From contig NZ_CP022603.1 of NCBI RefSeq assembly GCF_002278035.1, positions 1,493,501-1,557,500 on the forward strand: a DNA stretch of 64,000 nt. Direction: 5' to 3'. A program made the translations under genes and the position numbers. The notes under the pieces are model-generated. The model did not search any database. It was not told where the DNA came from and worked only from the letters and a program-made list of their open reading frames with translations. This stretch comes from Ochrobactrum quorumnocens. Its GTDB lineage: Bacteria; Pseudomonadota; Alphaproteobacteria; Rhizobiales; Rhizobiaceae. This document shows positions 8,788 through 19,405 of the stretch, piece after piece. Position 1 is the stretch's first letter. The number at the start of each line of letters is the position of its first letter.

Positions 8788-9591
8788 GAAGGACATACGG
8801 TATTACCCCCAAACCATCTACGCCTTATCAGAATATGATCATCTTATAAAATACAGCTAAATTTGCATTCGTCGAACCTCTATAGTGTTGGTTGCCATTG
8901 TTGTTCTCGATTATGAATAAAATTCGAACGGGTTCTTGACGGTTGTATGCGGAGAGAAATTCAATGTTACCATTTTTATTGGCGGGCGCATCAATTTTTG
9001 TGGAATCGTTGGTGTACAAATGGCTCAAGTCAAACGGAATGTTCGGTGACGTTCGTTACGTTACAGGTACGATGAACGTCGGGGCAGACTATTGAGCAAA
9101 CCTCAACTTATTCATACGGTATCGAACATTCCTCTCCACAGCGCACTGGGGTACAATCCCGGTTGGCAGTGTACGTTGATCGTTGAACTTCCTTCCGGTC
9201 TATTTGAAACCAGTGGCGGATATCATCAATCTCTTGGGGACTATTTTGATCACGGCGCCCGCCCGTGCAACCTTAGCACTGGGTATTTGGCGCCGTTAGT
9301 TAGAAGCGTTGAGCTCACACAATGATTGAACGCGTTAAGAGCCCGATTCAGAATAATCGGTTTACCATGATAACTATAAATATGATGAAGATCCAAAAGA
9401 AGGCGACTGTTTCTGGGGCTGCATGCAAGAACTCTCAGCTCGAACCATGCAGCAAATTCGCCCCCAGTTTGGCAGCCAAGTGTAAAGGTTTTCCAAGTTA
9501 ACAGTTGCAGTGATGATCAGATCGGCCTGGAGTTTGTTGTCTGACGACATCTGGCTCTGCAAAAAGCTTCGTTAATTATGGTACTAAAACA
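8788..9591 (+). other. Intergenic region with two weak overlapping ORFs
   Basis: About 800 bases between the IS5 remnant and cysD. Two short plus-strand frames overlap by four bases: 8964-9095 (43 aa, MLPFLLAGASIFVESLVYKW...) and 9092-9325 (77 aa, TTG start). Neither resembles a family I know, though PLHSALGYNPG in the second recalls the end of IS3 OrfB proteins. The last 260 bases before cysD must hold its promoter; no clear operator was found. Probably decayed IS-borne sequence. Confidence 0.3.
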
Positions 9592-10491
9592 ATGAATCTT
9601 TCCCACTACCAAAGGTTGGAATCTGAGTCGATCCACATATTTCGTGAGGTGGCGGCCACTTTTCAGAAGCCGGTTCTACTGTATTCAATAGGTAAAGACT
9701 CTTCGGTCATGCTGCATCTCGCTCGAAAGGCGTTCTATCCAGCGAAAATTCCGTTCCCTTTATTGCATGTAGATACAAACTGGAAATTTCGCGAAATGAT
9801 CCAGTTTCGGGACCAGATTGTGCGTGAACTTGGTCTTGATCTCATCGTTCATATAAATCTTGAGGGTGAGAACCAAGGCATCGATCCGTTTGAGCAAGGG
9901 TCGAGCGCGCATACTCATCTGATGAAGACAATAGCATTAAGGCAGGCATTAGATCATGGGAAGTTTGACGCTGCTTTCGGTGGCGCGCGCCGCGACGAGG
10001 AGAAAACACGCGCCAAGGAGCGCATATTCTCATTTCGCAACGCTCAGCATTCATGGGACCCGAAGAATCAGCGCCCCGAGATGTGGAAGACGTACAATAC
10101 CCGAATAGCGAGTGGTGAATCGATCCGCGTTTTCCCGCTGTCAAACTGGACTGAACTGGACATCTGGCAGTATATTCTAAGAGAAAACATCCCTGTTGTA
10201 CCGCTATACTTCGCCAAGCGTCGCCCGGTTGTTCAGCGCGGTGATATGTTGATTATGGCGGATGATGATCGCATGAAATTGCGAACGGGCGAGCAGATCG
10301 AAGAGCGTATGATACGCTTCCGGACTTTAGGCTGCTATCCCCTCACAGCAGCGATTGAATCGCATGCTACCACTGTCGAACAGATCATTGAAGAGACCTC
10401 AACGGCGCGCTGCTCTGAACGATCTGGTAGACTGATAGATAAGGATGAAATTGGATCCATGGAGAAAAAAAAGCGAGAAGGATATTTCTGA
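9592..10491 (+). CDS. cysD: Sulfate adenylyltransferase subunit 2 (CysD/NodP)
   Basis: A 299-aa ATP-sulfurylase small subunit. The PP-loop SIGKDSS is at residues 32-38, and [20 protein letters not shown] near 125 and [10 protein letters not shown] near 185 are family hallmarks. With the CysN GTPase it makes adenosine 5'-phosphosulfate (APS) from sulfate and ATP in the cytoplasm. Its stop overlaps the cysNC start (TGATG), so subunits are co-translated. Because the fused kinase, cysQ and a sulfotransferase follow, this copy probably serves sulfation of surface glycans (as NodPQ/LpsS do in Sinorhizobium) rather than cysteine synthesis alone. Confidence 0.95.
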   Translation: MNLSHYQRLESESIHIFREVAATFQKPVLLYSIGKDSSVMLHLARKAFYPAKIPFPLLHVDTNWKFREMIQFRDQIVRELGLDLIVHINLEGENQGIDPFEQGSSAHTHLMKTIALRQALDHGKFDAAFGGARRDEEKTRAKERIFSFRNAQHSWDPKNQRPEMWKTYNTRIASGESIRVFPLSNWTELDIWQYILRENIPVVPLYFAKRRPVVQRGDMLIMADDDRMKLRTGEQIEERMIRFRTLGCYPLTAAIESHATTVEQIIEETSTARCSERSGRLIDKDEIGSMEKKKREGYF

Positions 10492-12362
10492 TGAATGCCA
10501 ATTCTCGCAATGACGAACAGATGAGAGAGAGCCGATCTCTTCTACGGTTCCTGACCTGCGGTTCGGTTGATGATGGAAAATCCACTCTCATTGGCCGCCT
10601 ACTCCTAGATACCGATGCGGTTCTGGATGATCAGATTGTGAATCTTCAGGAAGAGAGCGCACGCTTTGGAACAACTGGGCAGGAGGTCGATCTCTCGCTT
10701 TTGGTCGACGGCCTCCAAGCGGAGCGCGAACAGGGCATTACAATCGATGTAGCTTACCGTTTTTTCTCGACAACTCGTCGGAAATTCGTCGTTGCCGATA
10801 CCCCCGGCCACGAGCAATTCACCCGTAACATGGCGACAGGCGCCTCTGGATCTGATGTTGCGGTCCTTCTAGTTGATGCCCGTTACGGCATTCAGAATCA
10901 GACACGTCGACACTCGCTGATAGTATCGCTCCTTGGGTTAAAACATGTCGTGGTCGCGGTAAACAAGATCGACCTGGTCGGTTATTCCGAGGAAGTCTAC
11001 AAAGAGATCGTCGCGGAATACTCTGCTTTTGCCGAGCAGCTTGGTTTCGAAACGATGGTGGCTATACCGATGTCCGCGCGATTTGGCGATAACGTAATAG
11101 CTAATTCACCGAAAATGAAATGGTACACAGGTGCATCACTACTGCAACATCTAGAGAACTTGAATGTTGAGCAAGATGCTCGGAATCTCCCATTTCGGTT
11201 TCCAGTTCAATACGTGTCCCGCCCCAATCAAGATTTTCGTGGTTTTGCTGGCCAAATCGCCTCGGGTAAAGTTTCAGTTGGGGATGCTGTAGTAGTTTCA
11301 AGCTCTGGGATTCAAACTCGCGTCAAAAGCATCGTTACAATGGACGGAAACTACAAAGAAGCGCGTGCAGGGCAGGCGATAACACTGCAACTCGAAGAAG
11401 AGGTTGATCTTTCACGCGGTGACATACTTGCGGCTCCTGGCCAGCGTCCTGTCGTCGCAGACCAGTTTCAGGCGCATATAATCTGGTTTGACAGACAGCC
11501 GCTCATGCCTGGCCGAAGCTACATACTCAGAACAGAGTGCGACAGTGTTGGGGCTACGATTACCGAGATTAAGCATTGCATAGATATCGAAACTCAAGCA
11601 AGAACCGCGGCCCGAACTGTTAAGATCAATGAATTTGCTGTCTGCAATGTTTCTTTACAGCGTGCCATTTCTTTCGACCCTTATCGTGAAAATAAAATTA
11701 CCGGTAACTTTATCCTGATCGACCGGATGACTAACGCCACGGTCGGTGCCGGGATGATCGACTTCGCGCTGAGTCGAGCACTGAACCTTCACTGGCAGGC
11801 ACTTGAAGTAAATAAAGATGCGCGTTCTGATCTGATGAAACAACAGCCGCGGATATTGTGGTTTACCGGGCTACCGGCCTCAGGAAAATCGACGATTGCA
11901 AATCTGGTTGAGAAGCTTTTGCACACCGACGGTCGGCATACGATTCTGCTTGATGGTGACAACATTCGTCACGGGCTCAATCGTGATCTGGGTTTCACGG
12001 AAGAAGATCGTGTGGAAAATATTCGCCGGGTCGTCGAAGTCTCGCGCCTTATGACTGATGCCGGATTAATCGTCGTTGTTTGTATGATCTCACCGTACAG
12101 GTCTGAACGACAATGGGCCCGCGAATTGATCGGCGAAGGCGAATTCATCGAAGTGTATGTTGATACTCCCCTTCATGAATGTATCAGCCGAGACCCCAAA
12201 GGACTCTACAAGCTCGCGCAGAAAGGCGATATCCGGAATTTTACCGGCATTGATGCACCATACGAAGCTCCGGAAAACCCTGAGATTAGGCTCTATACAA
12301 CAAGCAGTTCGCCCCAGCAACTTGCGCAAATTGTTTATGACTATTTGCAGCGATTTAAGTGA
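10491..12362 (+). CDS. cysN: Bifunctional sulfate adenylyltransferase GTPase / APS kinase (CysNC/NodQ)
   Basis: A 623-aa fusion. Residues 1-about 440 are the CysN GTPase: P-loop GSVDDGKS at 24-31, [12 protein letters not shown] near 103 and NKIDL near 160, followed by beta-barrel domains. Residues from about 455 are APS kinase (CysC): P-loop [25 protein letters not shown], and the C-terminal [18 protein letters not shown]. It turns sulfate into PAPS with cysD. The CysN-CysC fusion is the NodQ form of rhizobia. It starts on the last base of the cysD stop. Confidence 0.95.
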   Translation: MNANSRNDEQMRESRSLLRFLTCGSVDDGKSTLIGRLLLDTDAVLDDQIVNLQEESARFGTTGQEVDLSLLVDGLQAEREQGITIDVAYRFFSTTRRKFVVADTPGHEQFTRNMATGASGSDVAVLLVDARYGIQNQTRRHSLIVSLLGLKHVVVAVNKIDLVGYSEEVYKEIVAEYSAFAEQLGFETMVAIPMSARFGDNVIANSPKMKWYTGASLLQHLENLNVEQDARNLPFRFPVQYVSRPNQDFRGFAGQIASGKVSVGDAVVVSSSGIQTRVKSIVTMDGNYKEARAGQAITLQLEEEVDLSRGDILAAPGQRPVVADQFQAHIIWFDRQPLMPGRSYILRTECDSVGATITEIKHCIDIETQARTAARTVKINEFAVCNVSLQRAISFDPYRENKITGNFILIDRMTNATVGAGMIDFALSRALNLHWQALEVNKDARSDLMKQQPRILWFTGLPASGKSTIANLVEKLLHTDGRHTILLDGDNIRHGLNRDLGFTEEDRVENIRRVVEVSRLMTDAGLIVVVCMISPYRSERQWARELIGEGEFIEVYVDTPLHECISRDPKGLYKLAQKGDIRNFTGIDAPYEAPENPEIRLYTTSSSPQQLAQIVYDYLQRFK

Positions 12363-12369
12363 AAATACG

Positions 12370-13173
12370 ATGATCGAATTATTCATAAATGCGGCTATGA
12401 CAGCCGGTGAAGTAATAATGCAATATTACGAAACCGGACCTGTCGTGCAACAGAAAAGAGATCGAAGTCCAGTAACCGATGCAGATTTGTTTGCCGAGCG
12501 CGTTATATTCGATGCTCTCTCTTACCAGTTGCCCGGGATTCCGATCGTCGCCGAAGAAGCCGTTGCGGACGGGCGTATACCTGATCTAATCAACCGAAGT
12601 TTCATTCTAGTCGATCCACTAGATGGAACCAAGGAATTCATCGACCGCCGTGGAGACTTTACAGTGAATATAGCATTCATCGAGCACGGAATTCCGGTAT
12701 GCGGTGTCGTGTATGCGCCAGCTCTCGGTGTTCTATACGGAGGAGACCAATCGGGAGCTTGGAAGCGGATGATTGAATCTTCTAGTCTATCGCAATGGCT
12801 ACCTATAGCGGCCCGCAAGCCGGACGAAATTGCAGTAGCAGTAGCAAGTCGCTCTCACATGTGTGATGAAACAGTGGCCTACCTCAAGAAAGAGAATATT
12901 ACCAAATTAACGCAAATTGGCTCATCTCTAAAATTCTGTCTAATCGCTGAAGGACGCGCTGATGTTTACCCGAGGCTTGGTCGAACAATGCAATGGGACA
13001 CAGCGGCTGGCGATGCCATCTTACGTTCTGCGGGCGGACATACGCGTACTTTGGATGGACTGCCATTGAAGTATGGATTGAGTGGCGGTCTAGAGTCGGA
13101 TAAATTTGTTAATCCTCCTTTCATTTCCTGTGGTAGCAGCGATGCCTTTTTACCCGATGACATGAATGCATAA
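12370..13173 (+). CDS. cysQ: 3'(2'),5'-bisphosphate nucleotidase (CysQ)
   Basis: A 267-aa inositol-monophosphatase-superfamily protein. Metal-binding motifs are EEAV near residue 63, VDPLDGTKEFI near 82-92 and WDTAAGDAI near 210. It hydrolyses 3'-phosphoadenosine 5'-phosphate (PAP), the by-product left when PAPS donates sulfate, which relieves product inhibition of sulfotransferases. The ATG at 12370 lies 7 bases after the cysNC stop; the open frame extends upstream into cysNC but only as a shadow. Its place in the operon supports a dedicated sulfation pathway. Confidence 0.9.
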   Translation: MIELFINAAMTAGEVIMQYYETGPVVQQKRDRSPVTDADLFAERVIFDALSYQLPGIPIVAEEAVADGRIPDLINRSFILVDPLDGTKEFIDRRGDFTVNIAFIEHGIPVCGVVYAPALGVLYGGDQSGAWKRMIESSSLSQWLPIAARKPDEIAVAVASRSHMCDETVAYLKKENITKLTQIGSSLKFCLIAEGRADVYPRLGRTMQWDTAAGDAILRSAGGHTRTLDGLPLKYGLSGGLESDKFVNPPFISCGSSDAFLPDDMNA

Positions 13174-13280
13174 CGATGTTGTGTTCGTAACATAGTCGCA
13201 AGGGAGATTGGGGATATTGCCTAAATAAAACTAACGTTGGTTATGCAACAATTTTCGCTGATCGCGATGTATGAGTATAA

Positions 13281-14021
13281 GTGAAAGTTATTAACTTATC
13301 AGGAATGAACCAAACAATGGCTCGGCTTCCGAATTTTATCTGTGTCGGTGCACAAAAGGCGGGCACGACGTGGTTATACAGACAACTGGAAAAACATCCG
13401 CAAATATATATGCGTTTGAAAGAGATAAATTACTTTCATAAGCTATACGACACTGCTTGGTACGCAGCTCATTTTAGAGATGCACGATCCGATCAGATCT
13501 GTGGTGATATCTCTCCGAATTATGGGGCATTTCGGCACGTCTCGAAAAAGATTCACGATGAATGTCCCAACGTCCAGATTTTGCACTTTCTTAGAAACCC
13601 GGTTGATCGAGCTTTTTCACAATGGCGAATGGCACGTTACCTCGGAAATATCCCGCGCGAACTTAGCTTTATCGATTGTTTTCGGCAAAACTTGCAGTAT
13701 ATGCGCCAACGAGGCGAGTATTTTTGCATAATTGAGGAGTACGCGCGTTATTTTCCTCTCAACAATCAATCCCGCGTTTTCTGGTATGACGATATCCGAT
13801 TGAAGCCGGACAGACTCATAGTTGATGTTCTGAGTTTTATTGGCGTTGATCACCTTTGGCAGTCTCCCTACCTAAGCGAAGTTGTTTGGCCGAGCCCTGA
13901 TCCTGGACGTATTTCGCGCGCTGACGCATTGGAAGTAAAGGCTTACTACGAACCGTTTGATATGCGTCTTCGCCAACTTTTGCGGATAACCTATTTACCT
14001 TGGGATGGTTGCTCTGGCTAA
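13281..14021 (+). CDS. Sulfotransferase domain protein
   Basis: A 246-aa protein of the classical sulfotransferase/heparan-sulfotransferase type: PAPS 5'-loop CVGAQKAGTTWLYRQLEKHP near residue 22, a conserved KEINYFH lysine region near 47, and the 3'-phosphate site HFLRNPVDRAFSQW near 100. The GTG at 13281 is the longest start; ATGs at 13305 and 13317 are alternatives and none has a strong ribosome site. It follows cysDNC-cysQ in the same direction and is the most likely direct user of their PAPS. Acceptor unknown. Confidence 0.85.
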   Translation: MKVINLSGMNQTMARLPNFICVGAQKAGTTWLYRQLEKHPQIYMRLKEINYFHKLYDTAWYAAHFRDARSDQICGDISPNYGAFRHVSKKIHDECPNVQILHFLRNPVDRAFSQWRMARYLGNIPRELSFIDCFRQNLQYMRQRGEYFCIIEEYARYFPLNNQSRVFWYDDIRLKPDRLIVDVLSFIGVDHLWQSPYLSEVVWPSPDPGRISRADALEVKAYYEPFDMRLRQLLRITYLPWDGCSG

Positions 14022-14111
14022 AGGACGACGCTCTGGATGGTATGGACGCCCCATCGACGGCCTTCATGTGTCAGAATGGGTGGGTCGAGCTCCATTGAGG
14101 AGGATGCGGTC

Positions 14112-14213
14112 ATGGAAGAGATTACTACAACTGGTTTGGATATGGCGAAGAATGTATTTGTGCGACCTGCAAATCGCATGAGTTTCTGTTTCATAGGAGG
14201 AGATATAGCCTGA
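14112..14213 (+). pseudogene. IS110-family transposase N-terminal remnant
   Basis: A 33-codon frame MEEITTTGLDMAKNVF then diverging sequence and a stop. The start matches the MxxITTIGLDLAKNVFQVHG N-terminus of IS110-family DEDD transposases; the rest of the gene is missing. It lies next to the decayed IS4 copy. Confidence 0.5.
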
Positions 14214-14353
14214 AGAAACCGGCTGTTCCATCAGCCGTTCCCTACCCGGACATGCGGAGTCGGTAACAGCTCGGTGTGAAGCTGCGGGGACAACGTAGCC
14301 GCCGGATATCCGGTACGCCGAACGGTAATCCTCCCGGGAATTAACTATGCGAA

Positions 14354-14787
14354 TCACACAATTCCTGCCGATATTCGCGCACCGTATTTGATTTCATAGT
14401 AACGCCTGATGCCGTGTGAGAGCGTTGCAGGGCCAGGCTTGCCGTAGTAGCCGGTCCAAGCTCCAAGCCTTGCGATGATCCAAGTGGCAAAAGCCAACGT
14501 GTCCGGCGGATGAGGATTCTTCTAGCGCGCGGTTGGAGCCTCGCCTTCGTGGTCCTTGCAGATGGCGAGAAGCAAAGGCCTGTCATCAGGATCAAAGGCA
14601 TCGGCGAGTACCTGACCGGAAGGATTGTCGCGGGCGCGCAGCATCTGGGTGACCGTCACTGCAGCAATGGTTGTAAAGGCAGAGAAGTTCATGAAGGCTT
14701 TCGGGTCGCTCATCCTGGCATTCTCTATCTTGAACCCCGCCGACTTCAGGGTGCGGAAATGTTCTTCGATAAGCCAGCGCTTGCGGT
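14354..14787 (-). pseudogene. IS4-family transposase, 3' remnant with amber stop
   Basis: Reads the same C-terminal protein as the copy at the left edge (KRWLIEEHFRTLKSAGFKIE, NPSGQVLADAFDPDDRPLL) but begins abruptly at the Y-R-E-K block around 14787 and has a TAG at 14522-14524 where the other copy has CAG (Gln). It ends at the equivalent stop, 14354-14356, and similarity continues to GGTAATCC near 14323-14330. It is in inverted orientation to the left copy. Confidence 0.8.
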
Positions 14788-14838
14788 GACCTGAGACCCG
14801 ATTCCCCTCCAGTTTTCGGGAGCAGAGCACTGCAATAA

Positions 14839-15675
14839 TTAGAAGAGTTTGAGACCATAGCATCGATAAAAGGTGGTCGCGGATTGGATAAAAACCTTTA
14901 TATGCCAAAATCCCTTCTTCGAGGCATGCCCGCCTGCGTGGACTACTCGGACTGTTGGCACATAAGCGGTGTCGGCAATTTTACGCGACCTTAAGGAAAG
15001 ATCAAAATCCTCGAAGTATAAGAAAAAATTATGACTGAATCCTCCTGTGGTTTTTAAAGTAGCGCTTCTGAAAAGCATGAAGCACCCACTCACAATTGGA
15101 GGATTCCAATAGACGGCATTTTGTGTTTCAGCTTGCATCTCATACTGCGCTAAGCGTACAGAAAAGAGCGAGCGGATTATTTTAGGTGCAAAGCCTCTTA
15201 GCATTAAATCAAAGACTGCCGGATAGCGCTTGCAAAGATATTGCCTTTGCCCATTGGGCCAAGCTGTACGTGGGCTTAACAGTCCACAGTTTTCATTGGC
15301 TCTCATGAAAGCCACTGCGTTGATTAGTGCATCCGGATCTAGTTGAATGTCTGGATTGAGAATGAGATGAAATTCGCCCATCTGTTGCATTGCAATATTG
15401 TGGGCTCGGCCAAAGCCGATATTGCCGTGTCCGTAGACCAAAATGAGAGGTAAATCTTGATACTCGCGGCTCAGAAATGACACCACATCATTATTCACGG
15501 AATTGTCCACGATGGTGATCGAGAAGGTTCCGGGCACGAACTCCTTCAATGCAAATTTTAGACTGTCCAGCGTTTTTTTAAGTTCATCAAGGTCGGGCTT
15601 AAATGTAACGATTGAAATAGTTAGCAATGGCTGCTTATTGTTTTTAGGGTCCGCGGCTGAAAAACTATAGGCCAT
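14839..15675 (-). CDS. GT2 rhamnosyltransferase-like glycosyltransferase
   Basis: A 278-aa protein: TISIVTFKPDLDELKKTLDS at the N-terminus, ITIVDNS, GFGRAHNIAM, then LNPDIQLDPDAL (the metal-binding NPD motif of WbbL/RfbF-type rhamnosyltransferases) and SGCFMLFRSATLKTTGGF followed by FLYFEDFDLSLR near residue 220. The C-terminal QSATTFYRCYGLKLF resembles the normal family end, so the gene is probably complete although the IS4 remnant begins about 50 bases after its stop. Divergent from rmlA, which makes dTDP-rhamnose, the probable donor. Confidence 0.8.
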   Translation of the reverse strand: MAYSFSAADPKNNKQPLLTISIVTFKPDLDELKKTLDSLKFALKEFVPGTFSITIVDNSVNNDVVSFLSREYQDLPLILVYGHGNIGFGRAHNIAMQQMGEFHLILNPDIQLDPDALINAVAFMRANENCGLLSPRTAWPNGQRQYLCKRYPAVFDLMLRGFAPKIIRSLFSVRLAQYEMQAETQNAVYWNPPIVSGCFMLFRSATLKTTGGFSHNFFLYFEDFDLSLRSRKIADTAYVPTVRVVHAGGHASKKGFWHIKVFIQSATTFYRCYGLKLF

Positions 15676-15795
15676 TCTTTGATTTCTCGGTTCGCTAGAG
15701 GTTCGACTGTCGTCTAAACGAAGCCATCATCTGGATCATATTGTGTGTTTATATGAACAAAGCGAGAGAAGTAAGATGTTAGGAAGTGAATTCGT

Positions 15796-16677
15796 ATGAA
15801 GGGAATTATCCTCGCGGGTGGCAGTGGTACGAGGCTGTACCCTTTAACAATAGCGGTCTCTAAGCAGATATTGCCAATTTATGACAAGCCGATGATTTAT
15901 TATCCGCTGAGCGTCCTTATGCTCGCCGGAATTCGCGATATTCTTGTCATTTCCACGCCGCACGATCTGCCAGTTTTCCAAAAGCTGCTCGGTGACGGCA
16001 GTGAGTTCGGCATCAATTTTTCTTATGCTGAACAGGCGCATCCTAACGGTCTCGCAGAAGCATTCATCATTGGCCGAGAATTTATTGGTAACGATAGCGT
16101 AGCCATGATACTCGGCGATAATATTTACTTTGGTGACGGCCTTTCGAATTTGTCCCAGCTCTCTTCTCAGCCCATGAAGGGGGGAACCGTTTTTGCTTAT
16201 CGCGTAGATGACCCGCAGCGCTACGGCGTCGTGGAGTTTGACGATAAGACAGGTCAGGCAATATCGATTGAAGAGAAGCCAGAGAGGCCAAAGTCGCATT
16301 GGGCTGTCACAGGTCTTTATTTTTATGACAATCAAGTCGTTGATATTGCAAGTTCGATCAAGCCGTCTGCTCGTGGGGAACTTGAAATTACGACTGTCAA
16401 TAATGTCTATCTCGAACAGGGTAAGTTAAACGTTCAACGCTTCGGACGTGGATATGCTTGGCTGGATACTGGCACACACGATAGTCTTCACGAAGCTTCG
16501 TCTTTTGTTCAAACCATTGAAAAGCGTCAAGGTATTAAGATCGCCTGTCCAGAGGAAATCGGCCTGGATAAGGGCTGGCTAAGTAGTGAAGCCGTCTTGG
16601 AGCGCGCAGGCAAGCTTGGTAAAACTGAATACGCCGCGTATCTTCGTCGCCGTGTTGCTGAGTTAGGAAAAGATTGA
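15796..16677 (+). CDS. rmlA: Glucose-1-phosphate thymidylyltransferase (RmlA)
   Basis: A 293-aa nucleotidyltransferase with N-terminal [18 protein letters not shown] (nucleotide-binding signature), [23 protein letters not shown] block, [10 protein letters not shown] near residue 110, [20 protein letters not shown] and [10 protein letters not shown]. It joins glucose-1-phosphate and dTTP to dTDP-glucose, the first step of dTDP-L-rhamnose synthesis. First of four overlapping genes (A-C-B-D), all in the cytoplasm; its TGA shares one base with the rmlC ATG. Confidence 0.97.
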   Translation: MKGIILAGGSGTRLYPLTIAVSKQILPIYDKPMIYYPLSVLMLAGIRDILVISTPHDLPVFQKLLGDGSEFGINFSYAEQAHPNGLAEAFIIGREFIGNDSVAMILGDNIYFGDGLSNLSQLSSQPMKGGTVFAYRVDDPQRYGVVEFDDKTGQAISIEEKPERPKSHWAVTGLYFYDNQVVDIASSIKPSARGELEITTVNNVYLEQGKLNVQRFGRGYAWLDTGTHDSLHEASSFVQTIEKRQGIKIACPEEIGLDKGWLSSEAVLERAGKLGKTEYAAYLRRRVAELGKD

Positions 16678-17228
16678 TGTTAGTTCGTTCCCTGGCTTTA
16701 GACGGTGTTTTCGAAATCAGCCCCCGTAAATTCGGCGATGACCGCGGCTTTTTCTCCGAGACCTTTAATGAAAAATCGTTCGCCGATGCCGGCATTGATC
16801 TGATTTTTGTTCAGGACAACCATTCTTATTCTGCCGCAAAAGGCGTTGTTCGTGGGCTTCATTATCAGCTGCCGCCTTTTGCGCAGGACAAACTAGTTCG
16901 TGTTACACGTGGTGCAATTTTAGACGTTGCCGTTGATATTCGCAAAAGCTCGCTGACTTTTGGTAAGTGGATTTCTTTGGAAGTTTCAGCTGAGAGATGG
17001 AACCAAATTCTGGTCCCCAAAGGCTTTGCTCACGGCTTCATCACACTCACTCAAGATACCGAGGTCATTTATAAAGTGTCTGATTATTATGCGCCGGAGC
17101 ATGATCGTTCGATCCGCTTTGATGATCCCGCGATAGGCATCAATTGGCCTATGTCGGCAACTGGTGTGCAATTGTCTGATAAGGATGAGAAAGCCCCGCT
17201 GCTTGCCAATGCAGAAGTTTTTGATTGA
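16677..17228 (+). CDS. rmlC: dTDP-4-dehydrorhamnose 3,5-epimerase (RmlC)
   Basis: A 183-aa cupin. [38 protein letters not shown] (catalytic His), and [40 protein letters not shown] (catalytic Tyr region) are all canonical. It epimerises C3 and C5 of dTDP-4-keto-6-deoxyglucose. The frame opens at a TTG, 16674, but the ATG at 16677 in the TGATG junction with rmlA is the start. Confidence 0.97.
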   Translation: MLVRSLALDGVFEISPRKFGDDRGFFSETFNEKSFADAGIDLIFVQDNHSYSAAKGVVRGLHYQLPPFAQDKLVRVTRGAILDVAVDIRKSSLTFGKWISLEVSAERWNQILVPKGFAHGFITLTQDTEVIYKVSDYYAPEHDRSIRFDDPAIGINWPMSATGVQLSDKDEKAPLLANAEVFD

Positions 17229-17236
17229 GGAACAAT

Positions 17237-18313
17237 ATGAACATTCTCGTTACGGGTGGTGCAGGTTTCATAGGTTCTGCAGTGTGCCGTCATCTGGCCG
17301 TTGACCCCAAGATAAACGTCGTCAACTTCGATAAACTGACCTATGCAGGCAATCTGGCGTCTCTCCGCCAGATCGAAAATCACCCGAATTACAGCTTCCT
17401 TCAGGCTGATATTTGCGACGACCCGAGCGTGCTCGAAGCTTTGCGCACCCACGAAATCGACGTGGTTATGCATCTGGCGGCGGAAAGCCACGTAGATCGT
17501 TCAATCGATGGTCCTGGTGCGTTCATCGAGACGAATATCGTCGGAACGTTCCGCCTGCTCAATGCGACACTCGCTTACTGGCGAGAACTGCCGGAGTCGC
17601 GCAAATCGAGCTTCCGTTTCCACCATATTTCGACGGATGAGGTGTTTGGCGATTTGCCTTTCGATAGCGGCATTTTCACGGAAGAAACGCCATATCAGCC
17701 GTCGTCGCCTTATTCTGCCTCGAAAGCCGCATCCGATCATCTGGTGCGCGCATGGCATGAGACCTATGGACTGCCGGTCGTGCTGTCCAATTGCTCGAAC
17801 AATTATGGGCCGTTCCATTTCCCGGAAAAACTGATCCCGTTGGTCGTTCTCAACGCACTCGATGAGAAGCCTTTGCCCGTTTATGGCGCAGGTGCAAATG
17901 TCCGTGACTGGCTCTATGTCGAGGATCATGCGCGAGCGCTGGCTCTAGTTGCGACGACAGGCAAGCTGGGGGAGAGCTACAATATTGGCGGACGTGCAGA
18001 ACGCACTAACCTGAATGTGGTAGAAACGATCTGCGCGATTCTCGACACGAAACGGCCTCGCGCTAATGGCAAGAGCTATGCTGATCTGATCACTTTCGTA
18101 ACGGATCGTCCCGGTCACGACCGCCGATATGCAATTGACGCCTCGAAGATCGAGCGTGAATTGGGCTGGAAGCCACAGGAAACCTTCGAGACAGGGCTTG
18201 AAAAGACCATTCAATGGTATCTCGATAACGGTTGGTGGTGGGAACCGATCCGCAGTGGCAATTACGCAGGTGAACGGCTTGGCAGTGCGGTGGCAAAAGA
18301 GGCCAAGGCATGA
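17237..18313 (+). CDS. rmlB: dTDP-glucose 4,6-dehydratase (RmlB)
   Basis: A 358-aa extended SDR: NAD-binding [14 protein letters not shown] at the N-terminus, [15 protein letters not shown] near 82-96, [11 protein letters not shown], the catalytic [15 protein letters not shown] near residue 162, and [15 protein letters not shown]. It converts dTDP-glucose to dTDP-4-keto-6-deoxyglucose. The ATG at 17237, eight bases after the rmlC stop and preceded by GAGGAAC, is the natural start; a TTG at 17225 extends the frame. Confidence 0.97.
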   Translation: MNILVTGGAGFIGSAVCRHLAVDPKINVVNFDKLTYAGNLASLRQIENHPNYSFLQADICDDPSVLEALRTHEIDVVMHLAAESHVDRSIDGPGAFIETNIVGTFRLLNATLAYWRELPESRKSSFRFHHISTDEVFGDLPFDSGIFTEETPYQPSSPYSASKAASDHLVRAWHETYGLPVVLSNCSNNYGPFHFPEKLIPLVVLNALDEKPLPVYGAGANVRDWLYVEDHARALALVATTGKLGESYNIGGRAERTNLNVVETICAILDTKRPRANGKSYADLITFVTDRPGHDRRYAIDASKIERELGWKPQETFETGLEKTIQWYLDNGWWWEPIRSGNYAGERLGSAVAKEAKA

Positions 18314-19188
18314 AAATCGTTGTCACGGGGCGGGAAGGACAGGTTGTACAGAGTCTTCTCGAAAAAGCATCCCAACGGCCCGATTTGCAAGTAATTGCAC
18401 TGGGTCGTCCGGAACTGGATTTGGCGAAGCCTGAGACAGTGCGTAGCGCGATCACAGCGATCAAGCCAGACTTAGTCGTTTCTGCTGCCGCGTATACTGC
18501 GGTCGATTTGGCTGAGGATGAGCCTGAGTTAGCGCTTGCTGTAAATGCAACTGGCGTACAAGCGGTTGCCAAAGCGGCGGAAGCATGCGGTGTTCCCGTT
18601 ATCCACATGTCGACGGATTATGTTTTCGCGGGTGACACCAACGAACCGTATGTCGAAACGGATATCACCGGACCTCGCAGCGTCTATGGGGAATCTAAGC
18701 TAGAAGGCGAACGTCTGGTTGCGCAAGCCAATCCAAAGCACATCATTTTGCGGACGGCTTGGGTCTATAGCCCCTTTGGCAAGAATTTCGTCAAGACGAT
18801 GCTGAAGCTCGCAGAAACGCGCGATGCACTCTCGGTCGTTTCTGACCAGCAGGGTAATCCAACGAATGCGCTTGATATTGCTGACGCGATTATTCAGGTG
18901 GCGGATCGTTTGAGGGTAATGCCGGACTTTTCCGCTTATGGTGTTTATCATTTGGTAGGTACGGGCGATACGAACTGGAGTGACTTTGCACGCGCCATAC
19001 TCAGTGAAAGCGCCAAGCTTGGTGGGCCAACAGCGACTGTCACGGATATCGCGACAGCAGATTATCCGACCAAGGCTGCCCGCCCTGCCAACTCACGCCT
19101 GTCTACTGCCAAGTTCCAGAAGGTGTTCAACTGGTCTGCGCCTCATTGGCACTCCTCACTGCGGAATGTTGTGGCTAGACTAGTATAA
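18310..19188 (+). CDS. rmlD: dTDP-4-dehydrorhamnose reductase (RmlD)
   Basis: A 292-aa SDR-like reductase with [14 protein letters not shown] (the GxxGQ dinucleotide motif), [26 protein letters not shown] and the catalytic YGESKLEGE near residue 128. It makes dTDP-L-rhamnose from the 4-keto intermediate. Starts by ATGA overlap with rmlB and closes the rml operon; about 220 bases then separate it from glmS. Confidence 0.97.
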   Translation: MKIVVTGREGQVVQSLLEKASQRPDLQVIALGRPELDLAKPETVRSAITAIKPDLVVSAAAYTAVDLAEDEPELALAVNATGVQAVAKAAEACGVPVIHMSTDYVFAGDTNEPYVETDITGPRSVYGESKLEGERLVAQANPKHIILRTAWVYSPFGKNFVKTMLKLAETRDALSVVSDQQGNPTNALDIADAIIQVADRLRVMPDFSAYGVYHLVGTGDTNWSDFARAILSESAKLGGPTATVTDIATADYPTKAARPANSRLSTAKFQKVFNWSAPHWHSSLRNVVARLV

Positions 19189-19405
19189 TATCATAACGCC
19201 AATTTGTCCGTTTTCGGTCCCGGTCTCATTTCGATAAGCTGCTATAACTTTGACAGATCGAGGTTATCGGCTCTACATCGTCGCTTCACTAGTAAAGGAC
19301 TGCCTGGGTCTCAAAACTCGATGATGCCTAAGACGCCCTGATTGCAACGGTTTTTGTTTTCCACTATCCCAATTGTTAAATAAGACTAGCTAATCGGAGC
19401 ACCCT

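Noticed and set aside
8828..9028. 66-aa minus-strand ORF
   Set aside because: No ribosome site, no known sequence, low-complexity Asn-rich composition typical of AT-rich intergenic DNA.
14510..14794. 94-aa plus-strand ORF over the IS4 remnant
   Set aside because: Antisense shadow of the decayed transposase.
19189..19405. Possible glmS riboswitch-ribozyme upstream of glmS
   Set aside because: The glmS ribozyme is a Firmicutes feature; the region shows no conserved core or pseudoknot that I can recognise.
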